NCBI GenBank assembly: GCA_937923255.1
Contig: CALAIL010000062.1
Location: 26,060-90,059, forward strand
Source: an uncultured Propionivibrio sp.
GTDB taxonomy: Bacteria; Pseudomonadota; Gammaproteobacteria; Burkholderiales; Rhodocyclaceae
Direction of reading: 5' to 3'
DNA length: 64,000 nucleotides
The notes beneath the pieces are model-generated. The model ran no database searches. It was not told where the DNA came from and saw only the letters and a program-made list of their open reading frames with translations. Of this stretch, positions 38,069 through 47,938 are shown one piece after another; position 1 is the stretch's first letter; every line of letters starts with the position of its first letter. The position numbers and the translations under genes are program-made.

Positions 38069-38602
38069 AATCTGCGCTTCCCCGGCCAGTATTTCGACAC
38101 GGAGTCTTCTACCCATTACAATCTCTTCCGTAATTACGATCTTCTCTCTGGGCGTTATCTGCAATCCGATCCCATCGGTCTATACGGCGGAATCAATACT
38201 TATGCCTATGTCGAAGGTAATCCGTTAAGTTGGATTGACCTATTAGGCCTCGAAGCAGAGATGTGTTACCGTACAATTAAATTTCGGTTGATCCCTGGCC
38301 AACATTGCTTTATTCGATTTAATGGCAATGATAGTGACACATTGAGTTTTGACCCCGATGGAATCCATCCAGACCCTGTGCATCAAGGAGCAACTTGTAG
38401 AAAAGCAGAAGGTCGAGAAGGGGATGGTTGCGTAAAACAGGAAATACAAAAATGTCAAAACTATAATTTTTTCAGAAATAACTGTTGTTATTGTATAGAA
38501 CAAGCTTTAAAAGCTTGTGGGCAGTATATTACTTCTAGGCAGTGGCCTAATTGGCCCATTAATCCAGGGCCACAGCTAAGAGAATCTGGATATAAACCAT
38601 GA
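38069..38602 (+). pseudogene. Displaced Rhs tip 5 with cysteine-rich toxin domain
   Basis: Begins [40 protein letters not shown], then [11 protein letters not shown] at the boundary (normally DPxGL). The variable domain of about 115 residues starts [20 protein letters not shown] and contains [20 protein letters not shown]. The HCFIRF strand and later NNC resemble the His/Cys arrangement of NlpC/P60- or LRAT-like hydrolases; this is an impression, not a family call. ATG 38261 could restart translation of the toxin domain alone. The stop overlaps the next ATG (ATGA). Confidence 0.72.
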
Positions 38603-38979
38603 CTCATTGGACCACACCACGAGCTTCATTAGCTGGAATTAGTGTATTCGTGCTTGGGCAAGCGTTATATGTCGCATTTAGCAACCATGAACCACTACGG
38701 CTGATATTACTTTGCACACCTAGTTTTGCTGCATTAATATCTGCTTATTTAGCGCCACATTGGAAGATATTTATAGGAATGTCTATGGCCATATACGGAA
38801 CCATGATTGGAGAACTAATGGCATGTATTTATGAATATTTTGGTGGACATGTAGACCGTATTGGCGACACAGGAGCAACATTCATAATTCTTTTTACCTA
38901 TAATATAATATTAAGTATCATTGGTAGTATTCTAGGAATAGTTTTATCTCAAAAGATTACGGGATCTTATGATGAGTAA
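38599..38979 (+). CDS. Candidate membrane immunity protein 5
   Basis: 126 residues with four membrane segments ([75 protein letters not shown]). It starts four bases inside the end of tip 5. A membrane-located partner fits a toxin active in the envelope, for example a wall or lipid hydrolase. Confidence 0.65.
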   Translation: MTHWTTPRASLAGISVFVLGQALYVAFSNHEPLRLILLCTPSFAALISAYLAPHWKIFIGMSMAIYGTMIGELMACIYEYFGGHVDRIGDTGATFIILFTYNIILSIIGSILGIVLSQKITGSYDE

Positions 38980-39327
38980 AAAATACTTATAATTATATTA
39001 AAAATTGAGCATTATTTATGCTCCACATCTTAGTTAATTATATAGCTCTTTATAAAATAGTCTCAGGTATTTTTGGTACCAGTTTCTATGGCTTACATCT
39101 GTTATAAATTACAGCAACTCCAATCAGGACTGTCTCAGGTATATTGATCTGACTGAATACAGATACAACCAGCAAAATCTCATTCGAAATAAGCCACTTG
39201 AAAAATAGATCGCCAACAGTATTGACGAATGTTCGCGAAACCCTTGCTATAGCGTCCGAGCCTAGACGGCCAACCTTAACTTAATTTCATCCAGTACAGT
39301 ACTCAGTGCAGATAATCAACTGCGCAT
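38980..39327. other. AT-rich right edge of the island
   Basis: About 350 bases, very AT-rich up to about 39240, no gene or tRNA seen. TGGTACCAGTTTCT and two TCTCAGGTAT phrases (39060, 39133) are the only repeats noted. High GC resumes near 39320. Confidence 0.6.
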
Positions 39328-40425
39328 TCAGGTTATCGCTGGCAGCGCTTCAACTTCGGCCAGCGCCTTGCGCAGCCGCTCGGCATCGACGAGGCCCGGC
39401 AAAAAATGAATGCTTTCTTCCGGACGCAGGATACGCGCGACAAAGGCAGCTATATCGCTTTCCTGCGTCGGATCGACGCCCAGATCAGCCAGCCGCCGCG
39501 GCAGACCAAGCGCACGCAGCGCCGTCTCCAGGTGCAGCAATTCCTCTCGCCGCCCTTCCAGCGCCAACTGCACGAGAATGCCATAAGCCACCTTGGCGCC
39601 ATGCAGAATGCCCGCCGTTGCCGGGATGACGGTCAGCCCATTATGGACGGCATGCGCAGCGGCAACACGTGTATAGCGCTCACCCAGGCCGCCGACCAGG
39701 CCACCGCCGGCAATAATGGCATCAATGACCTGGACCAACGCTTCATTCACCGCACCAGCCCCAATGGCCGTCAACGCTGCAGCGCCCTGCGCCAGCAATA
39801 CGTCATGAATCTGCCGGGCAACCGACAGGCCGAGCTGCGCCGTCAGCGGCAGAGCTGGCGCAGCATCGCACAACACCCGCGCTTCGTACCATTTGGCCAG
39901 CGTATCGCCGATGCCGGCGCGCAGATATTCCGGCGGCGCTGCCAGTATGATGCGCGGATCGACGAGAACAAGCCGGCTAGCCAGTGAAAACAGCTCAAAA
40001 CCGAGCGCACGGCCTTCATCGTCGTACCAAACCGAAAGCGGCGTCCATGCCGCGCACGTGGCGGCCACGGTGGGAATGGCGACAAAGGGCTTGTCCAGTC
40101 GGGCGGCGACCGCCTTGGCGGTATCGAGCGCGGAACCGCCGCCAATACCGATCACCAGATCGGCATTCCGCCCATCCCGGGCGTAGCCGGCAACCAGGCT
40201 TTCGCTGCAATGGCCAGAAAATACGCAGCGAATCGAGCGTGCATCGTCATCGAATACCGGCGGCAGATACGGCCGGGCGGCCGCCAGGGCACGCGGCCCG
40301 CCGATCCATAGCGCCTGCCGCAAGGTGGCGTCTGGAAAAAATGCATCGAAATGCGCCAGCGCGCCGACACCGGAAAAATAGTTGGCTGCACCAGCTTGCA
40401 CCCGGATTCCGTCAAATGTGCTCAT
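39328..40425 (-). CDS. hcxA: Hydroxycarboxylate dehydrogenase HcxA (YbdH type)
   Basis: 365 residues of the iron-containing alcohol dehydrogenase/glycerol dehydrogenase superfamily. It closely follows E. coli YbdH/HcxA, which reduces 2-oxo acids such as 2-oxobutanoate with NADPH: RVQAGAANYFSGVGAL, SGHCSES, IGIGGGSALDTAKAVA, PTVAATCAAWTPLSVWYDD, AGIGDTLAKWYEARVL, and the metal ligands in AAAHAVHNGL and ILHGAKVAYG. It lies 185 bp downstream of metQ on the same strand. 2-oxobutanoate is a product of methionine breakdown, so this location next to a methionine importer is suggestive. Confidence 0.9.
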   Translation of the reverse strand: MSTFDGIRVQAGAANYFSGVGALAHFDAFFPDATLRQALWIGGPRALAAARPYLPPVFDDDARSIRCVFSGHCSESLVAGYARDGRNADLVIGIGGGSALDTAKAVAARLDKPFVAIPTVAATCAAWTPLSVWYDDEGRALGFELFSLASRLVLVDPRIILAAPPEYLRAGIGDTLAKWYEARVLCDAAPALPLTAQLGLSVARQIHDVLLAQGAAALTAIGAGAVNEALVQVIDAIIAGGGLVGGLGERYTRVAAAHAVHNGLTVIPATAGILHGAKVAYGILVQLALEGRREELLHLETALRALGLPRRLADLGVDPTQESDIAAFVARILRPEESIHFLPGLVDAERLRKALAEVEALPAIT

Positions 40426-40610
40426 GTCCGCTCGCTTCCGTATTTATTGCGCCGCTGAAACCGGCATTGCGCGGCCTGCAGGCTCGCGCTTGCCTGGCGA
40501 GTCCCTGGTTTCATCGGGATATCGATCGAAATATCGGCGCCCGGCAGACGCACACCATATTGTCGATGCGCGGATTTGCCGGGCGGGTTAGATCATATGA
40601 AGAACAAGAA

Positions 40611-41411
40611 TTACCAGACGGGGAAAATGGAGTCCTTAAATTCTTTCTTGATGAAGGCCTTGATTTCATCGTTCTGGAATGCCTTGATCAGCTTCTTGAT
40701 GACCGGGCTATCCTTGTCTTCAGCGCGTACCACGATAATGTTGGCGTAAGGCGACTGGAGGCTTTCCATCGCGATTGCGTCACGCGCCGGCATCAGCCCA
40801 GCCTGAATGGCAAAATTGGTATTGATCGCCGCCACGTCGGCATCGTCCAGCGCACGCGGCAACTGGGCGGCATCCAGCTCAATGAACTTGAGTTTTTTCG
40901 GATTTTCGACCACATCGATCGGCGTCGCCTTCAGGCCGACATTGGGTTTGAGTTTGATGAGTCCCTTCGCCTCCAGCAGCAGCAATACACGGCCGCCATT
41001 CGTCGGGTCATTGGGCATCGCCAGGCGCGCGCCTTCAGGAATCTGGTCGAGCGACTTGATCTTGCGCGAATACAGGCCGATAGGGAAAAGAATCGTACGG
41101 GCGACGGATACCAGCTTATAGCCGCGATCCTTGACGGCGCTGTCCAGGTACGGCTGGTGCTGGTAGCTGTTCAGATCCAGATCGCCTGCGGCAAGCGCGG
41201 CATTGGGCTGAACGTAATCGGAAAATTCGATGATGTTGATCTTGAGGCCATCGCGCGCAGCGATTTTCTTCACGGCCTCGAAAACCTGGGCATGCGGCCC
41301 GGCAGTCACGCCGACGCGCAGCGGTTTATCCTCACTCAGCGCCGCATGGGCAGAAAACGCGGCCAGGGCAAATACGGCCGCCAGACTACGAATGATCTTG
41401 GGTATCAGCAT
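40611..41411 (-). CDS. metQ: Methionine-binding protein MetQ
   Basis: Periplasmic D/L-methionine-binding component of the MetNIQ importer (NlpA family). 266 residues, signal peptide about 1-23 (SLAAVFALAAFSAHA) without a lipobox cysteine, then RVGVTAGPHAQVFEAVKKIA, NSYQHQPYL, ARLAMPNDPTNGGRVLLLLE, and INTNFAIQAGL. ATG 41411 follows GAAGGA with six bases between. Last gene of metN-metI-metQ. Confidence 0.96.
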   Translation of the reverse strand: MLIPKIIRSLAAVFALAAFSAHAALSEDKPLRVGVTAGPHAQVFEAVKKIAARDGLKINIIEFSDYVQPNAALAAGDLDLNSYQHQPYLDSAVKDRGYKLVSVARTILFPIGLYSRKIKSLDQIPEGARLAMPNDPTNGGRVLLLLEAKGLIKLKPNVGLKATPIDVVENPKKLKFIELDAAQLPRALDDADVAAINTNFAIQAGLMPARDAIAMESLQSPYANIIVVRAEDKDSPVIKKLIKAFQNDEIKAFIKKEFKDSIFPVW

Positions 41412-41446
41412 GTGTCTTCCTTCAAAAGTCATCAAAGAATAAAAAA

Positions 41447-42100
41447 TCAGCGGTGGCTGATGCGGTGCGCCAGGCGATCGCCCGCAGACTGGATGAACTG
41501 CACCAGCACAATCAGCACGAGGACGACCAAGGCCATGACCTCCGGCAGGAAACGCTGGTAGCCGTAGCGAATGCCGAGGTCCCCCAGCCCGCCGCCGCCC
41601 ACCGCGCCCGCCATGGCCGAATGGCCGATCAGGCTGACCAGGGTAATCGTCAGGCCGGCGATGATGCCGGGCATGGCTTCGGGAATCAGCACCGTGCGGA
41701 TGATTTGCCACGGTGTCGCGCCCATTGACTGCAAAGCTTCGATCAACCCGCGATCGACCTCGCGCAGCGCGCTTTCGATCAGCCGGGCGACAAAAGGAAT
41801 GGCAGCGATGGTCAACGGCACGATCGCCGCCTTCGTCCCAATCGAAGTCCCGACGATCCAGCGCGTAAGCGGGATCACCGCCACCAGCAAAATGATGAAC
41901 GGCGTCGAGCGCACTGCATTGACAAGCACACCGAGGATGCGGTTCAAGGGGCGGTTCTGCAACAGGCCGTGCTGATCGGTAATCACCAGCAGCACGCCCA
42001 GCGGCAGGCCGAGCGCCGTACCGATAAAGCCGGAAACGCCAACCATCCACAAGGTCTCCAGCAGGGACGTCTGAAAAAGGCGCAGCAGCTCGGGACTCAT
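41447..42100 (-). CDS. metI: Methionine ABC transporter permease MetI
   Basis: 217 residues, five membrane segments, with the permease coupling motif (ALQSMGATPWQIIRTVLIPEA). It opens SFQTSLLETLWMVGVSGFIG-like and contains SVGTK-type loop GTSIGTKAAI and HSAMAGAVGGGGLGDLGIRYGY, all typical of MetI. It overlaps metN by four bases. Confidence 0.96.
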   Translation of the reverse strand: MSPELLRLFQTSLLETLWMVGVSGFIGTALGLPLGVLLVITDQHGLLQNRPLNRILGVLVNAVRSTPFIILLVAVIPLTRWIVGTSIGTKAAIVPLTIAAIPFVARLIESALREVDRGLIEALQSMGATPWQIIRTVLIPEAMPGIIAGLTITLVSLIGHSAMAGAVGGGGLGDLGIRYGYQRFLPEVMALVVLVLIVLVQFIQSAGDRLAHRISHR

Positions 42101-43320
42101 AACACAACCTCCTCAAGAATAATGTCGTGCGCCTTGATCGAAGCCGCCGCCGCTTCAAGCGCGGATGCCTCGCCGCTGGCCGCAGCAACCAGCGAACCGA
42201 AGCTCACGCCCTGGATCTCATCGATATAGCCATGCAGCAACTTGATTTCGACATTGAAGCGGTTGGATATTTCGGTCAGCGACAAGCGGTCAAAGCCATC
42301 GTCCTTGAACGCCAGGCGCCAAATGCGCCCCGCCCCGCTCGCCACCAGGGCAGATGCCCGCTCACGCACGCCCGGCGGAATTTCATTGCCGATCACCTCA
42401 CTGAGCAGCGTGCGCGTAATGGCCTGTTTCGGCACGGTAAAAATATCGGTCACCGTCCCCTGTTCGGCAAGATACCCGCCGTCGAGCACCGCCACACGGT
42501 GGGCGATTGCCTTGATAACCTGCATCTGATGCGTGATCAGCACAATAGTCAGCCCAAGCCGCGTATTAATGTCCGCCAGCAGGGCAAGGATCGACTGCGT
42601 CGTCTCCGGATCAAGCGCCGAAGTGGCCTCATCACACAGCAGTACGCGCGGTTCCGTCGCCAGCGCGCGGGCAATGCCGACGCGCTGCTTCTGACCGCCG
42701 CTGATCTGGCTCGGATAGCGGTCACGCTGATCCGTCAGGCCGACCAGTTCAAGAAGTTCATTGATGCGCCGGGTAATCTTTTCTTTCGGCGTTCCGGCCA
42801 GTTCAAGCGGCAGGGCAATATTGCCGGCGACCGTGCGCGACGACAACAGGTTGAAATGCTGGAAGATCATGCCGATGCGGCGGCGCATCTGGCGCAGCGC
42901 CGCATTATCGAGCGTCATCAGATCCCGGCCATCAAAGATCACCTGCCCGGCACTCGGGCGCTCCAGCCGGTTCAGCAAGCGCAACAGCGTACTCTTGCCC
43001 GCACCGCTGCGCCCAATGATGCCGAATATCTCGCCTTCGTAAATGTCGAGGTCGACGCCATGCAATGCATGCACGCCCCCCGGGAAGGTCTTACTCGCGT
43101 TACGCAGGGAAAACAGCGCCGTACCGGCCCCCGCTGGCGCGTCGAACAACGCCGTCTCCGGCCGCGCCGCGCCGCGCTGCTGCGTTTGTTCCAGATTATG
43201 CGCGGATGGCACGGCCGCCTCCCTGGGTAATCGCGTGCGCATCGTGCGCAAGCGCGCGATGTACTCGGGCAAATGGCGGCGCACACCGGGCGCCGGAATC
43301 AAGGCTTGGGTCAAATCCAT
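42097..43320 (-). CDS. metN: Methionine ABC transporter ATP-binding protein MetN
   Basis: 407 residues: Walker A GRSGAGKST, Q-loop FQHFNLL, signature SGGQKQR, Walker B VLLCDEATSALD, and a C-terminal NIL domain (methionine-sensing) ending ILEEVVL. The N-terminus is about 60 residues longer than in E. coli MetN (homology begins FSLRNASKTF); the extension is basic and proline-rich. No strong ribosome-binding site at ATG 43320, so a later start is possible. Confidence 0.95.
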   Translation of the reverse strand: MDLTQALIPAPGVRRHLPEYIARLRTMRTRLPREAAVPSAHNLEQTQQRGAARPETALFDAPAGAGTALFSLRNASKTFPGGVHALHGVDLDIYEGEIFGIIGRSGAGKSTLLRLLNRLERPSAGQVIFDGRDLMTLDNAALRQMRRRIGMIFQHFNLLSSRTVAGNIALPLELAGTPKEKITRRINELLELVGLTDQRDRYPSQISGGQKQRVGIARALATEPRVLLCDEATSALDPETTQSILALLADINTRLGLTIVLITHQMQVIKAIAHRVAVLDGGYLAEQGTVTDIFTVPKQAITRTLLSEVIGNEIPPGVRERASALVASGAGRIWRLAFKDDGFDRLSLTEISNRFNVEIKLLHGYIDEIQGVSFGSLVAAASGEASALEAAAASIKAHDIILEEVVL

Positions 43321-43671
43321 GTTGATTGCAATTCGGTTGAAATAATGGCCGGTTCAAATCAGCAGACTGAATACGAATTGCGATTGTATAAGCAGCACTT
43401 ATTCCAACAAAAGAATTATTGTTTATTTTCATATATCAAAACAGTATATTCCCATCGTGGCAGCCTCAGACCATCATCCACGCGCTCATCGAAAAAACAT
43501 GGCTGACACGACACGGGCGGGCCAATGGATGCCGACGGGTGAATTGTGCATTATGGCGCAGACATGGCTTGAACGGTAAAAAACCGCCCAATGACATGAC
43601 CCGCCCAAGTTAGATGACCGGCTTTTCACCACAGTGGCGCGGCGCGGAAAGACTGAAAAATACGCTCGCCA
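43321..43671. other. Promoter region of metNIQ
   Basis: AT-rich up to about 43450, then GC-rich to ispF. No SAM-riboswitch structure or gene seen. The AT-rich half likely contains the met promoter. Confidence 0.5.
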
Positions 43672-44175
43672 TCAGGCGTCATGAAGATCGGCATCCCGTT
43701 CGATCAACGCTACGGCATCGCAGGCGATACCTTCGCCACGGCCGATAAAGCCGAGTTTTTCCGCCGTTTTGGCTTTGACGTTGACACATCCGGGAGACAA
43801 CCGCAGATCCTCGGCCAGACAGGCAACAATCTGCGGAATATACGGCGCCATTTTCGGGCGCTCGGCATGAATCGTGGCATCGATATTGACGATGCGCCAG
43901 CCGGCCTCTGCCAGCAAATCACGGACGGCGCGCAGAAGCACGCGGCTGTCGGCATCCTGGTAATGCGCGTCGGTATCCGGAAAATGGCGGCCGATGTCGC
44001 CCAGCGCCGCAGCACCAAGCAAGGCATCAGTCACCGCATGCAGCAGAACGTCGGCATCGGAATGGCCGAGCAGCCCTTTTGCAAAAGGAATCTCGACACC
44101 GCCAATGATCAACCGCCGCCCTTCGACCAGCGCATGAATATCGCTGCCCAATCCCACACGAATCATCGTGTTCAT
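43672..44175 (-). CDS. ispF: 2-C-methyl-D-erythritol 2,4-cyclodiphosphate synthase
   Basis: Isoprenoid (MEP pathway) enzyme that cyclises CDP-methylerythritol phosphate. 167 residues, with the metal site GLGSDIHAL (Asp and His), [28 protein letters not shown], and the C-terminal [16 protein letters not shown]. The start is one base after the ispD stop, so the two are coupled. MEP pathway steps 3 and 5 side by side. Confidence 0.97.
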   Translation of the reverse strand: MNTMIRVGLGSDIHALVEGRRLIIGGVEIPFAKGLLGHSDADVLLHAVTDALLGAAALGDIGRHFPDTDAHYQDADSRVLLRAVRDLLAEAGWRIVNIDATIHAERPKMAPYIPQIVACLAEDLRLSPGCVNVKAKTAEKLGFIGRGEGIACDAVALIERDADLHDA

Positions 44176-44176
44176 A

Positions 44177-45034
44177 TTACCGGCTCCCTGCCAGAATCAA
44201 CTCCGCCAATGCCAGGTCGGCGGGGTACGTCACCTTGAAATTGCGCAACTCGGAAGGCACCAGTCGGGGCTGATAGCCGGCCATTTCCAGCGCGCTCGCC
44301 TCGTCCGTCACTCCCCTCGGTGCGGCCGCCAGCGCGGTGCGCAGCAGACCGTAGCGGAACATTTGCGGCGTCTGCGCCTGCCACAGTCCGTCGCGCGTGA
44401 CCGTAGCAGCGACACGCGGGGCTTGCGCGCCATGCGGCATGTTGCATCGTCGCGGCGCGGCCTGATTCGGCTGTCCGCCCAAATCAGCCACCCCAGCCAA
44501 ACTCCCCGCCTCCGCGTGGGCGCGCTTGAGCGTATCGGCCACCGGCAGGGCGAGCAAACCGCCGACCGGATCATCCGCCAGCGCATTCAGCAGCGCATCC
44601 AGCAAAATCGGCGATAAACAGGGACGCGCCGCATCATGGACGAGCACCCAATCGTCCTCCGCCAGTTCGCCGGCCATTGCAGCCAGGCCGTTAACAACGC
44701 TTTCCGCGCGCGTCGCACCGCCGCAAAACACCGGCCGCAAGGTATCGCCCAGCGACGACCAGTCATAGCCAGCCCACCAGGCATCCCCTGCGGAAAGTAC
44801 GACATAGACCTGCGCGATTCGCGTCTGGCGGCACAGTACCGACAACGCGTGCCAAATCATCGGCCGCCCAGCCAGCGGCAGATACTGCTTGGGAGTTTGT
44901 GAGCCGAGACGGACGCCGTTTCCGGCCGCGGGCACGAGGGCAAAATGGCGCGGCCGGGCATCGGCCTGAACATCGGAACGTGAATCAGACCGGCCACCCG
45001 GCCGAAAACGTGACGGAGAGGACATGGCCGCCAT
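44177..45034 (-). CDS. ispD: 2-C-methyl-D-erythritol 4-phosphate cytidylyltransferase, with insertion
   Basis: Transfers CMP to methylerythritol phosphate. About 285 residues with ATG 45034 (ATG 45025 equally possible). Seen: [53 protein letters not shown], and [14 protein letters not shown]. Between DTLKRA and [11 protein letters not shown] there are about 35 extra residues ([20 protein letters not shown] and onward) where the family has only a few. The N-terminus also carries about 25 extra basic residues. The active-site motifs are intact. Confidence 0.93.
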   Translation of the reverse strand: MAAMSSPSRFRPGGRSDSRSDVQADARPRHFALVPAAGNGVRLGSQTPKQYLPLAGRPMIWHALSVLCRQTRIAQVYVVLSAGDAWWAGYDWSSLGDTLRPVFCGGATRAESVVNGLAAMAGELAEDDWVLVHDAARPCLSPILLDALLNALADDPVGGLLALPVADTLKRAHAEAGSLAGVADLGGQPNQAAPRRCNMPHGAQAPRVAATVTRDGLWQAQTPQMFRYGLLRTALAAAPRGVTDEASALEMAGYQPRLVPSELRNFKVTYPADLALAELILAGSR

Positions 45035-45313
45035 TTTAGCGGAAAGGCTGTTCAGCGATGGCCCTGATGGACGCGCCGATAACATGAACCGATGGCGCGC
45101 TTAAAGCCCCGCCAAATACACGCCGGACGGCGCGCCATTTCCCGGAGAAGCTGATAGCATGGCGACCAATCCAAGGCAGGTGGTTTCGGTCGCTAAACGG
45201 CGCCGGCTTGGTCGAATGGGAAACATCGGGCGCGCAAGATTGACGGCGCCTTTACCAGCCATTCTGGTGGTTTTCCGCACGCGGGTATCCCGCTTTAACA
45301 GAGGAGTTCCGAG

Positions 45314-46135
45314 ATGACACGCATTCCCATGGCGCTCACCATTGCCGGCTCGGACAGCGGCGGTGGCGCAGGCATACAGGCTGATCTGAAAACCTTCCAG
45401 ATGCGTGGCGTTTATGGCATGAGTGTGATCACAGCCATCACAGCGCAAAATACGCGCGGCGTTTTCGATATCCACACCGTTCCGCAATCTACCGTGCGCG
45501 CCCAGATTCAGGCGATTGCGGAAGACCTCCCGCCCACCGCATTGAAAATCGGCATGCTCAGCACGGCGGACATCATCGAATGCGTGGCCGCCTGCCTGCA
45601 AACACACCGCCTCGGCCCGCTGGTACTCGATCCGGTGATGATCGCCAAAGGCGGCGCACCGCTCTTGCAGCAAAACGCCATCGCTGCCTTGATTGCCTGC
45701 CTGCTGCCGCAAGCCGACATCATCACGCCGAACCTGCCCGAGGCCGAAGCGCTCACCGGCATTCCGATTACCGACGATGCCAGCGCCGCCGAGGCTGCCG
45801 CACGTCTGCAAGCACTCGGCGCCAAAAGCATCGTCATCAAAGGCGGACACAGCGGCAATTCGCAGGATGCCGTCTGCCGCGACCGGGTATTCCTGCCTGA
45901 CCGCACTTTTGTGCTCGAATGCCCGCGCTTTGACACGCCGCACACACATGGCACGGGCTGCACCTTTTCCGCCTGCATCACGGCGGAACTGGCCAAAGGA
46001 CACGGCATGGAAGCGGCCATCCGGTCGGCCAAAGCGTTTATTACCGCCGCCATCTCGCAGCCGCTCAACATCGGTTCAGGGCACGGCCCGGTCAACCACT
46101 GGGCATGCCAGACAAACGGCCCCGCCCTTGGCTGA
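45314..46135 (+). CDS. thiD: Hydroxymethylpyrimidine/phosphomethylpyrimidine kinase
   Basis: Phosphorylates HMP and HMP-P in thiamine synthesis or salvage. 273 residues: ALTIAGSDSGGGAGIQADLK, VYGMSVITAITAQNT, KIGMLST, LDPVMIAKGG, TPNLPEAEALTG, and the kinase end TPHTHGTGCTFSACI. GAGGAG lies before ATG 45314. No TPP-riboswitch motifs were found in the 200 bases upstream, and no other thi gene is adjacent. Confidence 0.96.
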   Translation: MTRIPMALTIAGSDSGGGAGIQADLKTFQMRGVYGMSVITAITAQNTRGVFDIHTVPQSTVRAQIQAIAEDLPPTALKIGMLSTADIIECVAACLQTHRLGPLVLDPVMIAKGGAPLLQQNAIAALIACLLPQADIITPNLPEAEALTGIPITDDASAAEAAARLQALGAKSIVIKGGHSGNSQDAVCRDRVFLPDRTFVLECPRFDTPHTHGTGCTFSACITAELAKGHGMEAAIRSAKAFITAAISQPLNIGSGHGPVNHWACQTNGPALG

Positions 46136-47044
46136 CGTCGAAGAGAAAAATACCGGGCCACGAACCGGCAGACGAATGCATCGGTACAAAGCCGAAAAAA
46201 TGACGGCATTTAATGCATTAAGCTACTTGCAGGACTGTCTCGTTGGGTGGCGGGATCACGGATCGCGCGTGCGGCGTGTGCTGGCATGGCGCGCCTGCGG
46301 ACCCACAACGTCCGTGGTGACCTAATGCGCAACAAGGCATATCCAAAACCTGCCTGTCTTTGCCGGCAAACAGCACAAATAAGCGGTTGAGCATAGCTTT
46401 AGCACCGGCGCATTCACAATTCAGTTTCCGGCGCGCCCCTACATGGCGTTTTTTGATGGGCAACTGCAGGCCGCTGTCGAGGTAGAGATCGTTGAGACGC
46501 GGAGGCGACTCTTGGCAAAATCAATTAGCTAAAATTGATTACCTCGGTTGTAAATTTTTTCCCAATCGCTTCCCCTTTCTTCCCAGCTGATCCGACCCTT
46601 CCTGCATTTATCGCCCCCTTTTTTATTGATCTCGTTTGGAATCTGCTGCGCCCTGCGCAGTGGTGGGAAGCACCTAGTCAAGTCATTGCGTTTCTGGCAG
46701 GTGCGGTGCTACTGCATTTTACGCAGCGATAAGAATCTATTTTTCAGTCGCAGGATAATTTGTCCACTTGATCCCCCTGCATTTCACGCGGCTGGGAGAA
46801 GCCCACAAACTGCTTCGATGCCGATCATTTCAGGAAATACCACTGTGCCGGCAGAGTGATCAGAAAAGTTGTCTTGGGGTGCGCTTTGGGGCGCGCTTCG
46901 TTTCGCCTACGCCTACGGCTTAACTTACGTGGCTTCGCGGAACATGCCGGATGCGCCCACCTATCCTCATGGGGCAAACTTTCCGTGACCGTAAGATCGC
47001 CATAATTTCAGGAGCGCAAGCCGGTATCACGCCGCGCCATGACG
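46136..47044. other. Gap of 900 bases with possible transposase scraps
   Basis: No complete gene. On the minus strand 46218-46520 the frame reads PPRLNDLYLDSGLQLPIKKR and HVGARRKLNCECAGAKAMLN, which looks protein-like and may be a fragment of a transposase or another broken gene. On the plus strand 46535-46732 an open frame (WNLLRPAQWWEAPSQVIAFL) lacks a ribosome-binding site. Neither is strong enough to call. Confidence 0.45.
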
Positions 47045-47341
47045 CTACTTCCCGTGTCCGGGCATATCCTCTGGCCGTGGCGGGACGTAATACTTAGCCC
47101 ACTCCGGGTCTTTGCGCGGGTCATGACTGAGGCGGCCGTCACGCAGGCGTTCCTCAATGTGCCGGTCTTCGTGCCGACTGCGCCGGTAATTTACCTGCGC
47201 GCGCTCTTCCGGCGTGACAAAAATTTCCCGCGTAAAATCACGGTAGCTTTCTATACCGACGTAAGCCCGTTCAAGCATTTGCTCCAAGGTCTGGATATAC
47301 TGTTTCAATTCTGCAATACCCTGTGCCAGCGTCTTCGCCAT
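47045..47341 (-). CDS. Small charged protein of unknown function
   Basis: 98 residues, MAKTLAQGIAELKQYIQTLE followed by a helix (QMLERAYVGIESYRDFTREI) and a basic-acidic tail (RRSRHEDRHIEERLRD, PPRPEDMPGHGK). The first 40 residues could form a coiled coil. AAGGAGACC stands before ATG 47341. I do not recognise the family. It stands alone between two non-coding gaps. Confidence 0.7.
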   Translation of the reverse strand: MAKTLAQGIAELKQYIQTLEQMLERAYVGIESYRDFTREIFVTPEERAQVNYRRSRHEDRHIEERLRDGRLSHDPRKDPEWAKYYVPPRPEDMPGHGK

Positions 47342-47938
47342 AAATGGTCTCCTTGAAACAGAAACACATAAGGATTCACTCGCACTGTATTCATGAAACA
47401 TCACACCGTCAAGCAGCGACGGTAAGCCAACGCGATAAATTACATCCTGTTTTATGCCACACCAAATATGGGTATTAATCGCAAATTAATTGCATCAATT
47501 ACCGCTGGATGCAATTACGCGGCAGATGCGGCCCGGAATCGGGTGCAAACCATTTCCCGACCATTCGGTGGCGCCAAAACGGGATGGGAAATCCAATTTC
47601 GGGTGTGAAATCATGAAAAGTCCGATCGCGAGAACCCATGCTGGCGCGGGTCATCGCTGTTTTGCATCGGACGGTTAGGGCGGCTTCATTGGTTTAGGGC
47701 GGCCCCCTGGTTTAGGGCTGCCATCTGGCACCGATGCGGAATGGATGCCCGTTCAGCGCAGATCGCACGGGCAGTCTGGTAGTATCAAAGCCGCCATAAA
47801 ACAGCGTGCCGGCCAGCCCGGCCTGTGCGTATCATTCCCAGACCGCCACACCTGCTAATTCCAAACTGCAACCGCAAAACCCGCGGGCAAGACATTGCCC
47901 GATATTTTTCGACGGAAGCATGCTGACCGCCCCTTACG
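47342..47938. other. Gap before the CynX-like gene
   Basis: No gene seen in 600 bases. GGTTTAGGGC occurs twice at 47691-47720, within a short direct repeat. Confidence 0.5.

Noticed and set aside
38980..39327. tRNA gene as island attachment site
   Set aside because: No cloverleaf sequence or GTTCGA-type arm found on either side of the island.
43321..43450. SAM riboswitch before metN
   Set aside because: AT-rich leader without the conserved stems.
45100..45313. TPP riboswitch before thiD
   Set aside because: The expected CUGAGA and ACCUGAU elements are absent.
46535..46732. 65-codon hydrophobic frame
   Set aside because: Begins with TTG without a ribosome-binding site and matches nothing I know.
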